DNA of 64,000 bases from Paenibacillus melissococcoides (lineage in GTDB: Bacteria > Bacillota > Bacilli > Paenibacillales > Paenibacillaceae). Below are positions 1 to 8,526 of the stretch, in pieces. The notes under the pieces are model-generated. The model did no database searches. It was not told the DNA's origin and worked only from the letters and a program-made list of their open reading frames with translations. The stretch covers positions 620,001 to 684,000 of the forward strand of contig CALYLO010000002.1 in NCBI GenBank assembly GCA_944800085.1. Reading direction: 5' to 3'. The position numbers and the translations under genes are program-made. Numbering within the stretch: position 1 is the stretch's first letter; every line of letters begins with the position of its first letter.

Positions 1-157
1 TTTTGCTGAAGACGCGATACTGCTCCAACAGCTCGAAGCAATTATCGTAGGTGGCCGGTTTTCTGCGGGTCATCTGGTAGACGGCATATCGCGGAACAAT
101 CCATGCGATTAGAACCAAGATAATGATGAGCGTGCAGGCCAGGAGGATGTAGATCAT
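1..157 (-). CDS. N-terminal part of a membrane-anchored protein (cut by window edge)
   Basis: An open frame reads leftwards from an ATG at 157 and runs off the window without a stop. The upstream minus-strand sequence has a good ribosome binding site (AAGGGGAA) at a workable distance. The first about 25 residues (MIYILLACTLIIILVLIAW) form one hydrophobic helix, followed by a basic, soluble-looking stretch, so an N-terminally anchored protein with a cytoplasmic or extracellular domain is likely. Only about 52 residues are visible. An anchored alpha/beta hydrolase would fit this shape but nothing diagnostic is present, so no function is assigned. Confidence 0.6.
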   Translation of the reverse strand, partial: MIYILLACTLIIILVLIAWIVPRYAVYQMTRRKPATYDNCFELLEQYRVFSK

Positions 158-273
158 ATCCGCGAGTTCCCCTTGTCAGTTATTGTCGATACGATGTTCC
201 TAGGTTGTGCAGGGAAGTAGCAATTTACACATCCCCGGGCAAGGATGCTGCCATTTCGCCTAGCCGTTCATGA

Positions 274-303
274 TTGGCGTTCGCGGTAGAGGTTCTGTAC
301 AAT
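274..303 (+). promoter_or_regulatory. Candidate sigma-A promoter for cbiA
   Basis: A TTGGCG -35 element (274-279) and a TACAAT -10 element (298-303) are separated by 18 bases. They sit about 30 bases upstream of the cbiA start. I looked for a cobalamin riboswitch in this leader and saw none. Confidence 0.45.
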
Positions 304-335
304 GGGGAAAAAGAGATGCGAAAGGATAAGACACC

Positions 336-1868
336 ATGTCCGAACTTCATTCAAATCATTCGACATTTATCGATCGTAATCCGAAAAAGGGGCCGCGCCG
401 ACTGCTTATCGCCGGAACCGGAAGCGGGACCGGAAAGACGACGGTCACCCTTGGACTAATGCGGGCGCTTACCCGTCGAGGCTGGAAGGTCCAACCGTTC
501 AAATGCGGGCCGGATTATATCGATCCTACTTATCATACGGCCGTATGCGGAGTAAGCTCTCGCAATCTGGACGAATGGATGTGCGGGGCGGAAGCGATGA
601 GGTCGACCTTCTTCCGCCATTCGGCGGCGGCGGATATCGCGCTCATCGAAGGCGTGATGGGGATGTACGACGGGCGGCGCGCCGACAGCGAGGAGGGGAG
701 CGCGGCTTCGATTGCGAAGCATCTCGACTGCCCGGTGCTGCTCGTCATTGATGCGTCAGGCATGGGACGAAGCGCCGCGGCGATCGTGCTCGGCTTCCAG
801 CAGCTTGATCCCGAGGTGCGCCTGGCAGGCGTCATCGCGAACCGGGTTGGCAGCGAGGGCCATGGCAAGCTGATCCGCGAAGCGGTAGAGCAGGTATGCG
901 GCGTGCCGTTGGTAGGCTACGTGCTGCGGGAAGACGGGTTGCAGGTGCCGGAGCGGCATCTCGGTCTCGTCCCGGCCGTGGAGCGAGGCGGGCTGGAGAC
1001 GCTGTTCGACCGGATGGCCGACGCCGTCGAGGCGCATACGGATATGGAGGCGCTGCTGCGCATCGCGGCGGTCGGTGCAGCGGAACGGGAAGAGACGGCC
1101 AAAGGCGGCGAGACCATGGAGCCGCCGGACGCGGCTCCCCTGTCCGCGAAGGAAGCGGCTGCGGCGGGAGGTGCCGGAACGGAGGCGCCGATCGCCGGGG
1201 CGGAGCGGCGGCTGCGGCTGGCGCTCGCTTATGATGCCGCGTTTCATTTCTATTACGCGGATAATCTTGAGATGCTCGAAGAGGCAGGCTTCGAACTGGT
1301 GCGCTTCTCGCCGCTCCTGGACGAGCCGGTGCCGGAGGATGCCGACGGGCTCTATATCGGTGGAGGGTTCCCGGAGGCGTTTGCCGAGCAGTTGGCGCGA
1401 TGCGGCCGGACGCTCGGTTCGATCCGGGAAGCCGTGGAGGCGGGCATGCCGACATTCGCCGAATGCGGCGGGTACATGCTGCTGATGGATCGGCTCGTCA
1501 CCGTCGACGGCGAAGTCTGCCCGCTGGCCGGTCTGCTTCCGGGCGAGACGCGGATGGGCACGAAGCTGGCCGCGCTGGGCTATCGGGAGGTGAGCGGCAC
1601 GGACGGCAACTTCCTGCTTCGGGGCGGCACGGCGAGAGGACATGAGTTCCATTATTCGACGATCGAGGAGCCCAAGGCGGGGCCGAAGCAAGCTTACCCT
1701 CCGGCCTATCTGTCCCGGGGAAGGGCCGGAGAGAAACCGGAAGGAGCGGTTCATCCGGCCGGGCTTCCGCTCGTTGCAGGGTATACGCATCTGCATTTCG
1801 CGTCGAATCCGGAGATTGTGGCGAATTGGCGCGAGGCCTGTGTCGCATTTCGTCAAAAACGTATATAA
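336..1868 (+). CDS. cbiA: Cobyrinate a,c-diamide synthase (CbiA/CobB)
   Basis: This enzyme amidates the a- and c-side chains of cobyrinate, using glutamine and ATP, in corrinoid synthesis. The 510-residue protein shows a P-loop near residue 27 (GTGSGTGKTT), the family block FKCGPDYIDPTYH around residue 55, and a C-terminal class-I glutamine amidotransferase domain whose nucleophile is in AECGGYMLLMD. Length fits the family. An unusually Ala/Gly/Glu-rich linker of about 45 residues (around 245-290) separates the synthetase and amidotransferase domains. It starts at ATG 336 behind AAGGATAA. No other cobalamin gene is visible in the window, so whether it works in full synthesis or in salvage cannot be judged here. 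hydrogenobyrinate-type CobB is the alternative name. Confidence 0.93.
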   Translation: MSELHSNHSTFIDRNPKKGPRRLLIAGTGSGTGKTTVTLGLMRALTRRGWKVQPFKCGPDYIDPTYHTAVCGVSSRNLDEWMCGAEAMRSTFFRHSAAADIALIEGVMGMYDGRRADSEEGSAASIAKHLDCPVLLVIDASGMGRSAAAIVLGFQQLDPEVRLAGVIANRVGSEGHGKLIREAVEQVCGVPLVGYVLREDGLQVPERHLGLVPAVERGGLETLFDRMADAVEAHTDMEALLRIAAVGAAEREETAKGGETMEPPDAAPLSAKEAAAAGGAGTEAPIAGAERRLRLALAYDAAFHFYYADNLEMLEEAGFELVRFSPLLDEPVPEDADGLYIGGGFPEAFAEQLARCGRTLGSIREAVEAGMPTFAECGGYMLLMDRLVTVDGEVCPLAGLLPGETRMGTKLAALGYREVSGTDGNFLLRGGTARGHEFHYSTIEEPKAGPKQAYPPAYLSRGRAGEKPEGAVHPAGLPLVAGYTHLHFASNPEIVANWREACVAFRQKRI

Positions 1869-1964
1869 TGAATCAGTACGGGTCTAAAAATGTCAAGGCC
1901 TGTATACGATATCCAGCTAGCTATGCCGCGATTGCGGCAAGTGCCGACTAGCGCCAACTTTATG

Positions 1965-1993
1965 TTGACATACTTCATGCATATACGTATGCA
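1965..1993 (+). promoter_or_regulatory. Candidate promoter for asnB
   Basis: A perfect TTGACA (1965-1970) is followed after 17 bases by a weak TATGCA -10 (1988-1993). Transcription would begin very close to the asnB ribosome binding site, giving a short leader. Confidence 0.4.
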
Positions 1994-2016
1994 ATGATCG
2001 AAAGGATTTGGAACCG

Positions 2017-3867
2017 ATGTGTGGCATTGCCGGAATCTATCATTTTCATGATCAACAACCATCCGAACATCTCATTCGCAGCATGATGGATTTGATCCAT
2101 CACCGGGGACCGGACGATGCGAAGCTGTGGATCGGCGACCGGGTCGGCTTGGGCTTCCGCCGCCTGTCCATCATTGACGTTGCCGAGGGAGCGCAGCCGC
2201 TGAGCAACGAGGATGATTCGGTATGGATTATTTTTAATGGCGAGATTTATAACTATTTGGAGCTGCGTGAGGATCTGCTCAGCCGCGGCCATCAGTTCAA
2301 AACCAATACAGATACGGAATGTATCCTGCACCTGTATGAAGAATACGGAACCAAGTGCGTGAACCATCTCCGGGGGATGTTCGGCTTCGCGATCTGGGAT
2401 CGGAACAAGCAGGAGCTGTTCCTGGCCCGCGATCATTTCGGCATCAAGCCGCTGTACTATTACATGAACGACGAGATGCTCGCCTTCGGCTCGGAGATCA
2501 AGAGCATTTTGGCCGTTCCGGGCGTGGCCCGTCAGGTCAATATGAATGGCTTTTACAACTATTTGACCTTCCAATACGTCCCCGATCCGGAGACGATGTA
2601 CGCCGGCATCTACAAGCTGCCGCCGGCTCATTCGATGACGATTCCGCTGGGCGGGCAGCCGGTTATCGAGAAATATTGGGACCCGATGTTCGAACCGGTC
2701 GATCGCCCGCTTACGCAGGTTATCGACGAGATTCGCCACGTCATGCGCGATTCGGTAGAGCATCATCTGCACAGTGAGGTCGAACGCGGATGCTTCCTGT
2801 CGAGCGGCATCGACTCGACGATTACGTCCACGCTCATGCGTTCCATCGAGCCGATCAAGACGTTCAGCGTCGGCTTCGAGGGGGCGAACAATGAGACGAT
2901 TATCGCCCGCGATACGGCCCGGCAGATCGATACCGAGCACTATGATCGGATCATTACGCAGGAGATGTATTTCGATGCAGTGCCGCGCGCGATCTGGCAT
3001 CTGGACGAGCCTGTGGCCGATCCGTCCGCGATCGCGCTGTACGAGGTCGCGCGGCTGGCGAAGGAGCATGTAACGGTTGTGCTGTCCGGAGAAGGCGCGG
3101 ACGAGCTGTTCGGCGGCTATCGCATCTACCGCGAGCCGCATTCGCTGCGCTATCTGTCCTGGATGCCGGAAGGAATGCAGCGCATGGTGAACAAGATGGT
3201 GCGCGCCATCCCGTTCACTTTCTACGGGAAAAACTACTTATTGCGGGGGACGACTCCGCTGGAGGAGCGCTTCCTGGGCAATGCCAATATTATGACCGAC
3301 GATGCGAAGGCGGAGCTGCTGCGCGTCGGCGCGGAAGAGATAGCGGCCTATCAGAAGCCGTTCGATATCGCGCGCCGTTATTATGAACGCACCCGCCATC
3401 TCGATCCGGTATCGCGGATGCAATATATCGATATGAATCTGTGGATGCCGGGCGACATTCTGATGAAGGCGGACAAGCTGACGATGGCGCATTCGCTGGA
3501 GCTGCGCGTCCCGTTCCTGGATCGCAAAGTGTTCGACGTGGCCCGTACGATCCCTGCTTCCTGCCGGATTGCCGAGAAGACGACGAAGTACGCGCTGCGC
3601 AAAGCGATGGAGGGCATTATTCCGGATTCGGTGCTCCACCGGCCGAAGCTCGGCTTCCCTGTTCCGATGCGCGATTGGCTGCGCACAGAGCGGGCCGGCA
3701 TCATGTGGGAGGAACTGGCCGCAAGCGGCATCGATCCGCTCGTCAACCTGAGCGCGGTGGAAGAGATGTTCAGCCGCCACCGCAACGGCCAGGGCGATTA
3801 CTCCCGCAAAATCTGGGTGTTGTATGTGTTCGGCCTCTGGTACCGGACGTATATGCGCAAGCAATAA
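2017..3867 (+). CDS. asnB: Asparagine synthetase (glutamine-hydrolysing)
   Basis: It converts aspartate and glutamine to asparagine using ATP. The start must be ATG 2017, because the N-terminal nucleophile amidotransferase requires Met-Cys (MCGIAG) and removal of Met exposes the catalytic Cys2; AAAGGA lies 10 bases upstream. The N-terminal glutaminase domain shows RLSIIDV and NGEIYN blocks. The C-terminal synthetase domain shows the ATP-pyrophosphatase loop as LSSGIDSTI, here a variant of the usual SGGxDS, and SGEGADELFGGY. The protein is 616 residues, normal for AsnB/AsnO-type enzymes. A strong terminator follows, so it is probably monocistronic. In Bacillus, related paralogues act in vegetative growth or sporulation; which one this is cannot be told from sequence alone. 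Confidence 0.95.
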   Translation: MCGIAGIYHFHDQQPSEHLIRSMMDLIHHRGPDDAKLWIGDRVGLGFRRLSIIDVAEGAQPLSNEDDSVWIIFNGEIYNYLELREDLLSRGHQFKTNTDTECILHLYEEYGTKCVNHLRGMFGFAIWDRNKQELFLARDHFGIKPLYYYMNDEMLAFGSEIKSILAVPGVARQVNMNGFYNYLTFQYVPDPETMYAGIYKLPPAHSMTIPLGGQPVIEKYWDPMFEPVDRPLTQVIDEIRHVMRDSVEHHLHSEVERGCFLSSGIDSTITSTLMRSIEPIKTFSVGFEGANNETIIARDTARQIDTEHYDRIITQEMYFDAVPRAIWHLDEPVADPSAIALYEVARLAKEHVTVVLSGEGADELFGGYRIYREPHSLRYLSWMPEGMQRMVNKMVRAIPFTFYGKNYLLRGTTPLEERFLGNANIMTDDAKAELLRVGAEEIAAYQKPFDIARRYYERTRHLDPVSRMQYIDMNLWMPGDILMKADKLTMAHSLELRVPFLDRKVFDVARTIPASCRIAEKTTKYALRKAMEGIIPDSVLHRPKLGFPVPMRDWLRTERAGIMWEELAASGIDPLVNLSAVEEMFSRHRNGQGDYSRKIWVLYVFGLWYRTYMRKQ

Positions 3868-3900
3868 TCCGGTGCCGGTATAAAGAATATAATGAGTTGA

Positions 3901-3934
3901 AAGGCGCTTCTCCTTTGGAGAGGCGCCTTTTTTT
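3901..3934 (+). terminator. Rho-independent terminator of asnB
   Basis: An 11-bp GC-rich stem (GGCGCTTCTCC pairing with GGAGAGGCGCC, one G-U) with a TTT loop is followed by seven T. It lies 34 bases beyond the asnB stop and also separates asnB from the convergent peptide gene. Confidence 0.92.
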
Positions 3935-3978
3935 GGTGAGCCATCGTATGTATCAGGGCTCTTGAATAGATGTTCAGA

Positions 3979-4062
3979 TTAGCTCAGGTTGCCCGGAACC
4001 GATTTGGATAAGCGTCCGGTTTTGACGGATGCAGGCTGAGCTGCGGGACGAATAATTTTCAT
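3979..4062 (-). CDS. 27-residue candidate RiPP precursor peptide
   Basis: This short gene begins at ATG 4062 and ends with TAA at 3979-3981. It has one of the best ribosome binding sites in the window (AAAGGAGG, 8 bases before the ATG). It lies 77 bases downstream of the radical SAM/SPASM gene on the same strand with no terminator between. The peptide begins MKIIRPAAQPAS, continues VKT and ends GRLSKSVPGNLS. It has no Cys, Trp, Tyr, Phe or His, and is rich in Ser, Pro, Lys, Arg and Val. The lack of Cys argues against a sactipeptide or ranthipeptide, and the lack of aromatics against cyclophane chemistry. Its function is inferred only from its position and its translation signal. I do not recognise the family. 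It could also be an unrelated short peptide. Confidence 0.7.
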   Translation of the reverse strand: MKIIRPAAQPASVKTGRLSKSVPGNLS

Positions 4063-4139
4063 TGAGGCCACCTCCTTTGCAGAATGATGCCGGCATGTTG
4101 CAGCCGTATTAACGGACGGGTAGCCCCTCTCGCGCACGT

Positions 4140-5567
4140 TCAGCGGGCGGCGGGCTCATGATTCCGGCATTGAAGCCATATGGTGCGCAGGACTTTCTTG
4201 ATCTGGCGCTTCTCATAGGAACAAGGGCGGTTCCCTGTTCGCATCCGGTACAGCGGGCAATGGTTCCCTTGGCAGGCCGGACGGAAGAAGCAGGCTTGGC
4301 AGTTCGCATCGGTATCTTCTCCGGACGTCGTCCAGAGCGCCAGCTTGTCCATATCGAGGTCGAGCGTGCCGTCTGGATGAATGCGTCCCAATTGATTGTT
4401 CTCCTGCTCCAGCGCGACCGAGCATTTATAGAGGCGGCCATCCGAGCCGACAATCATGGAATTCGGCTTGGCGGCGTAACAGATCGCTCCCGTCGGCAGC
4501 AAAATATCATGGAGGAAGGAACTGACGTTAAGCCCTTCGTTAATGGCTTCCTCGTTCAGCGCCCATATTTCCTTATCCTTGGTGCGAGCGTCGCATACCG
4601 GGAGCGTAAGATCATTTTCCCCGCCCATACAGCCAACCGGACGAAAATAAACCGCAAACCGCTCGTCATCGCCGAACATGTCATGCAATGCCGGTATAAA
4701 GGAGTGGACGGCTTCCAGATTGCTGTTGTCGAAGTTGACCCGAATATTGATCTCGAATGGACGCTCCACCTGCTTGAGCGAGAGCAGGTTCGAGATGATG
4801 CGTTCATAGGTCGCTCCGCCTCCGGCTAATCCGCGCCGGGCGTTATGCACGTCTGCAGGGCCATCCAGCGTAATCATATAGCGATCGACATGCCAATCCA
4901 GAAGCTGCTCGAACCGCTCGCGCGTCAAGTAATAGCCGTTCGTTGAGATTTCCGCGTTGTAGGCTGCGTCATTCCGGCTGCACGCTTCGATGAATGCGCC
5001 GGACAGCCGCTCAATGACATGCGGCGCCAGCAGCGGCTCCCCGCCATGCCAACTGATGGTCAAGGCATTCAGCGTCTTGGCCCGCTGGGCGATATAAGCG
5101 GCCAGTCCTTCCATGACTTCATCGCGCATATTCCCGCGAGGGAAGGATTCATAGCAATATTGGCACCGGAAATTGCATGCTTCAGTCACGAGCAGCACGA
5201 GATGCATGGCATCGAGCCGGTGCATGGTCTGATGCAGAAATTGCGCCCGCCGCAGCTCATCCGTATCGGCCGGAACGAGGAAGCCATGTTCCCGCAGTTC
5301 CTTATATAATGGATGATCCGGCTCTTGATCCGCTCGGCCCGGTCGCAGCCATGACAGGACTTCCGTTCGTTCTTCTGCCGAGAAGGAGGCGATTGCTCCC
5401 GTGTAGCTGTTATAGAGAACAAGGCCGCCGTCATCCACCTGCGCCTGGGCGTTGAAGCGGGAAGGACGCCAACACCCCTGTGCGGCAGCGGACCGTTGCT
5501 CCTCCGTTTGCCGGGATCCAAGTTGCGTTGTTACATTTGAAGACTGCTGTTCTGCTTGGTCTGACAT
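4140..5567 (-). CDS. Radical SAM/SPASM peptide-modifying enzyme
   Basis: The 475-residue protein has a radical SAM CxxxCxxC motif at Cys131/135/138 (CNFRCQYC), which binds the SAM-cleaving 4Fe-4S cluster. A full C-terminal SPASM domain follows: Cys...GRLYKC, then CQACFFRPACQGNHC (CX2CX5CX3C), then a final Cys in NRPC. This is the pattern that holds two auxiliary clusters in peptide maturases and sulfatase maturases. The N-terminal about 110 residues (NSYTGAIASFS and a basic helical region) may form a peptide-recognition region. The start at ATG 5567 is preceded by AGGATGGGGA. The adjacent 27-residue gene downstream and the DHA2 exporter upstream suggest a RiPP pathway. An anaerobic sulfatase maturase role is less likely, because a formylglycine-generating enzyme exists elsewhere in the window and no sulfatase is adjacent. 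Confidence 0.88.
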   Translation of the reverse strand: MSDQAEQQSSNVTTQLGSRQTEEQRSAAAQGCWRPSRFNAQAQVDDGGLVLYNSYTGAIASFSAEERTEVLSWLRPGRADQEPDHPLYKELREHGFLVPADTDELRRAQFLHQTMHRLDAMHLVLLVTEACNFRCQYCYESFPRGNMRDEVMEGLAAYIAQRAKTLNALTISWHGGEPLLAPHVIERLSGAFIEACSRNDAAYNAEISTNGYYLTRERFEQLLDWHVDRYMITLDGPADVHNARRGLAGGGATYERIISNLLSLKQVERPFEINIRVNFDNSNLEAVHSFIPALHDMFGDDERFAVYFRPVGCMGGENDLTLPVCDARTKDKEIWALNEEAINEGLNVSSFLHDILLPTGAICYAAKPNSMIVGSDGRLYKCSVALEQENNQLGRIHPDGTLDLDMDKLALWTTSGEDTDANCQACFFRPACQGNHCPLYRMRTGNRPCSYEKRQIKKVLRTIWLQCRNHEPAAR

Positions 5568-5680
5568 CGTACGTTCCCCATCCTTTTGCGTGCTTGAGAC
5601 TTGAAAAAGCCTCTCTTATCATGCCGATATTGCCAGGGACAAGCAATGACGCCGGTCACGTTGGGTGTGAAGGGCGGGGT

Positions 5681-5731
5681 TATCGTATAGTTCAATCACT
5701 TTATAGTGAATGATACGGATATTATAGAAAA
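5681..5731 (-). promoter_or_regulatory. Promoter -10 and inverted-repeat operator before the radical SAM gene
   Basis: On the minus strand a perfect TATAAT (5726-5721) has only a weak -35. Just downstream, at the expected start of the transcript, lies an interrupted palindrome. Its core is TCACT-TTAT-AGTGA (5696-5709), and the outer arms TATCGTAT and ATACGGATA extend it imperfectly. The position suits a repressor site controlling the radical SAM and peptide genes. Confidence 0.4.
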
Positions 5732-5758
5732 TGAGATATGGCTTGCAGCTTGTTGTCT

Positions 5759-7375
5759 TTAGGCGGGCTGGGCGGAATTCCGGTCCGACCCTTCCTGGGC
5801 GGGGTCCGGATGGCGTCTTCGGCCCGGGTCGTCGCGGGAGATGCGGCCGTTGCCGATGAGCAAAGAAATAACGATGCCGGCGACGATGAACCCGAGTTCC
5901 GTCAAGAAGACGGACGAAAAGGAAGCCGACCACGCTTCCTTCAGCGTGTCGAGCACGGCGACTTTGGCTTCCCCTTCAAGCGGCAGCATTGCCGGATTGA
6001 TCAGAAGCTGATAGAGCGCGTTCGAATCCGTCCCGATCCTGTCGAGGACGGCCTTCGTTACCGGATCGGCAGTCTGCATGGCCGCGGTGATGTTCCTTGC
6101 GATGTCGGCGTTCATAATGACGTTGAACAGCGTCGTGCCGATGGTGCTGCCGATGGAACGAAAGAAGGTCGTCGCCGAGGTGACGGTTCCCAGCTTCTCG
6201 CGGGGGAACGCGTTTTGGACGACGATGGTAATAAGCGGCATGACCAGACCCATGCCGAAGCCGAGCACCATCATGAAGCCGTAGGCCGTAAATGGAGACG
6301 TACGGATACCCATCGTGGACATGAGCGAGAAGCCCAGGGCGCTGATTACCATTCCAGTAGCCATCACGGTGCGGTAGGGGAGCTTGAGCACAAGCCGGCC
6401 GCCGAGCACGCTGGCGATGATGAGCGCGATCATCATCGGTGTCATGGTGGAGCCCGCCTGGGTCGGCGTTACTCCGAGGACGCCTTGCATGAACATCGGC
6501 ACGAACATGATGGCGCCGAACATCCCGAGTCCGACCAGGAAGCCGAGTCCGACGGCGACATTGAAGACGCGGCTGCGAAATAGCGACATGTCGATAATCG
6601 GATCGGCCGCACGGTGCTCGATCGGAATGAACACGAGGAACAACGCCAGGGCCACGCCGAAAATAAACAGGCTGTAAGAGGATGTCCAGGCATACTTCGC
6701 ATGATCGAGCGACAGGCCGTACAGCAGCAGCACGATACCCGGAATGAGCGTGAAAATGCCGAGCCAGTCGATGTGTACCTTTTTGTTCTTGCCGCGCGGG
6801 CTGCCCATCGATTTCATCCCGATGAAAATGAGCGCGGTCGAGACCAGGCCGAAGGGGACGTTGATGAGAAAAATCCAGTGCCAGCTAATATGATCGACGA
6901 TCAAGCCCCCGAGAAAAGGGCCGACGATGGAACTCAGCCCGAAGATGGCCCCGAACACGCCCTGCCACTTCGCCCGCTGGGCCGGGGTGAACAGCATCCC
7001 GATAATCGTCTGGGACATCGGCATAAGCAGCCCGCCCCCGATCCCCTGGATGGCGCGGTAGCCAATCAACTGCCCCATGTTGACCGCGGTGGCGCACAGA
7101 AATGAACCGATGACGAAAATGATCCATCCGGTCAAATAAATAAACCGGCTTCCGAACAGATCCGCCAGCTTGCCGGAGAGCGGGATGACGGTGGTCGAAC
7201 AGATCATGTACGCGGTCGTCACCCAGGCGAAGATGGCAAACCCGCTTAATTCCTTGATAATGGTCGGCATGGCCGTACCTACGACGGTCTGTTCGAGCGA
7301 GCTGAAAAACATCCCCATAATAAGACCGATGAGAACCATGTTGCGCCGAGATTTCGCTATATCTTCCACCGCCAT
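5759..7375 (-). CDS. MFS multidrug/peptide exporter, DHA2 (EmrB/QacA) family
   Basis: The 538-residue integral membrane protein has about 14 predicted transmembrane segments. DHA2 signatures are the first-helix motif LEQTVVGTAMPTI, the motif-A-like GKLADLFGSR, and the motif-C-like GPFLGG. Such proteins export drugs, dyes and sometimes peptide natural products using the proton gradient. ATG 7375 is chosen over GTG 7378 because AAGGAGG sits six bases before it. The gene is upstream of the radical SAM enzyme on the same strand, 190 bases away with a possible promoter between, so co-regulation as an exporter or immunity protein is plausible but not shown. Confidence 0.88.
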   Translation of the reverse strand: MAVEDIAKSRRNMVLIGLIMGMFFSSLEQTVVGTAMPTIIKELSGFAIFAWVTTAYMICSTTVIPLSGKLADLFGSRFIYLTGWIIFVIGSFLCATAVNMGQLIGYRAIQGIGGGLLMPMSQTIIGMLFTPAQRAKWQGVFGAIFGLSSIVGPFLGGLIVDHISWHWIFLINVPFGLVSTALIFIGMKSMGSPRGKNKKVHIDWLGIFTLIPGIVLLLYGLSLDHAKYAWTSSYSLFIFGVALALFLVFIPIEHRAADPIIDMSLFRSRVFNVAVGLGFLVGLGMFGAIMFVPMFMQGVLGVTPTQAGSTMTPMMIALIIASVLGGRLVLKLPYRTVMATGMVISALGFSLMSTMGIRTSPFTAYGFMMVLGFGMGLVMPLITIVVQNAFPREKLGTVTSATTFFRSIGSTIGTTLFNVIMNADIARNITAAMQTADPVTKAVLDRIGTDSNALYQLLINPAMLPLEGEAKVAVLDTLKEAWSASFSSVFLTELGFIVAGIVISLLIGNGRISRDDPGRRRHPDPAQEGSDRNSAQPA

Positions 7376-7622
7376 CACTGGCCTCCTTTCCGTACGCTGC
7401 GGCGTCTTCGAAGCGGGCTTCGCCGCGCTTGCTCCGTCTTTACTTTCTTCAGGTTAAGCGGTATGATGCTAATTGAATTTTTCGGTGTACCGGCAAGAAA
7501 AGCGCAAGCTCTTCCCGATCTGTATTAAGTTGGTTTGCGCCGTACGATTTTATGCGTCCATGGCGGTTCGGAAGCGGGAAGCTTGTCCCGGCGGGCGCTT
7601 GCAAGATAAGGGGGGAAGACTC

Positions 7623-8354
7623 ATGAGCTGGCTGCACCGCATCGACCCCTTGACGAAGGGGGTCTGGCTGCTTAGCACCGGACTGGCTGTCATGATCAGC
7701 ATGAAGGTGGAGTGGCAGGCCGGCTGGTTCCTTGCTGTCCTGCTGATCGCGCTGACCGGAAGCGGGTGGACGGCACAGCGCTGGAAGCTGGTGAGCTTAT
7801 GGATCGGCGGATTCGCCCTTCCGCTTCTGCTGTTCCAGTGGCTGGTCCTGCCTGGCGACACGCCGTGGCTAACGGCGGGGGGGCTGACCTTGACGCGGGA
7901 AGCCGGCCTCCAGTCAGCCGCGCTGACGCTCAGGGCGATGACGTTGTTCCTGTCATCGCTCGTCTATGCGGGGACGACGGCGCCGCGCGATGTCGTCCTC
8001 GCTATGTCGCGCTACTTGCGGCTGCCGGACCGCTTCGCGTACGCGGCGGCAATCGCGCTGCGCTTCGTGCCGATTTTGCTGGCCGAGACGGCCCGCATCC
8101 GGCACGCCGAGCGCCTGCGCCGCCTCGTTCCGCCGCATAGCGCGGCGGAACGGCTTGAACGGCTGCAGCGCGTCCTTGCCGGCGCGGCTGCCCATACGCT
8201 CCGCCGGGTGCAGGACGTCGCGACGGCGATGGAGGCGAAGCGGTTCGGCGCCGCCCCGCGCACGTATCGGCGCCGGCTCGTGTTCGCGGCGCCGGGTATC
8301 GGACTGGCCGTGGCCTCGGCGCTCGGAGCCGCCGCCACCTGGTGGTGCGGCTAA
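7623..8354 (+). CDS. ykoC: ECF transporter T component (YkoC/CbiQ-like)
   Basis: This is the 243-residue transmembrane coupling subunit of an energy-coupling factor importer. It has about five hydrophobic segments and the coupling-helix regions typical of EcfT, including an Ala-Arg-Ile-Arg-rich cytoplasmic stretch after AAAIALRFVPILLAE. ATG 7623 follows GGGGGAAGA; an upstream in-frame extension lacks a ribosome binding site. It is followed by genes for the S component and a double ATPase. That order (ykoC-ykoE-ykoD) is known for thiamine or hydroxymethylpyrimidine uptake in Bacillota. No TPP riboswitch is visible upstream, which is unusual for the family. Confidence 0.8.
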   Translation: MSWLHRIDPLTKGVWLLSTGLAVMISMKVEWQAGWFLAVLLIALTGSGWTAQRWKLVSLWIGGFALPLLLFQWLVLPGDTPWLTAGGLTLTREAGLQSAALTLRAMTLFLSSLVYAGTTAPRDVVLAMSRYLRLPDRFAYAAAIALRFVPILLAETARIRHAERLRRLVPPHSAAERLERLQRVLAGAAAHTLRRVQDVATAMEAKRFGAAPRTYRRRLVFAAPGIGLAVASALGAAATWWCG

Positions 8355-8526
8355 GCGTCCGGAGTCCTTGCCTTGCCGGCCACGGGCATCACGGTCCGGG
8401 CGCAGGCGGGCTCCGCTTTTTTACTTGCATTTCCAGCGCATGGCTTGTAACGTGTATAGAGGAAAAGGGATGCCGTATCATCCATCCTTCCGCATAAGGG
8501 AGAACATAAGGGAGAGATAACCACAG

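Noticed and set aside
160..335. Cobalamin riboswitch before cbiA
   Set aside because: No B12-box or paired core seen; only a promoter-like pair of hexamers.
1869..2016. T-box or other leader regulation of asnB
   Set aside because: The interval is only 148 bases and lacks T-box sequence and a terminator.
4140..5567. Anaerobic sulfatase-maturating enzyme
   Set aside because: SPASM pattern alone would fit, but no sulfatase is adjacent, a small gene is, and an FGE is present at 45.6 kb.
5738..6583. Long plus-strand open frame opposite the DHA2 exporter
   Set aside because: It is antisense to a clear membrane-protein gene, is Arg/His/Asp-rich with no ribosome binding site, and reflects GC-rich third positions of the real gene.
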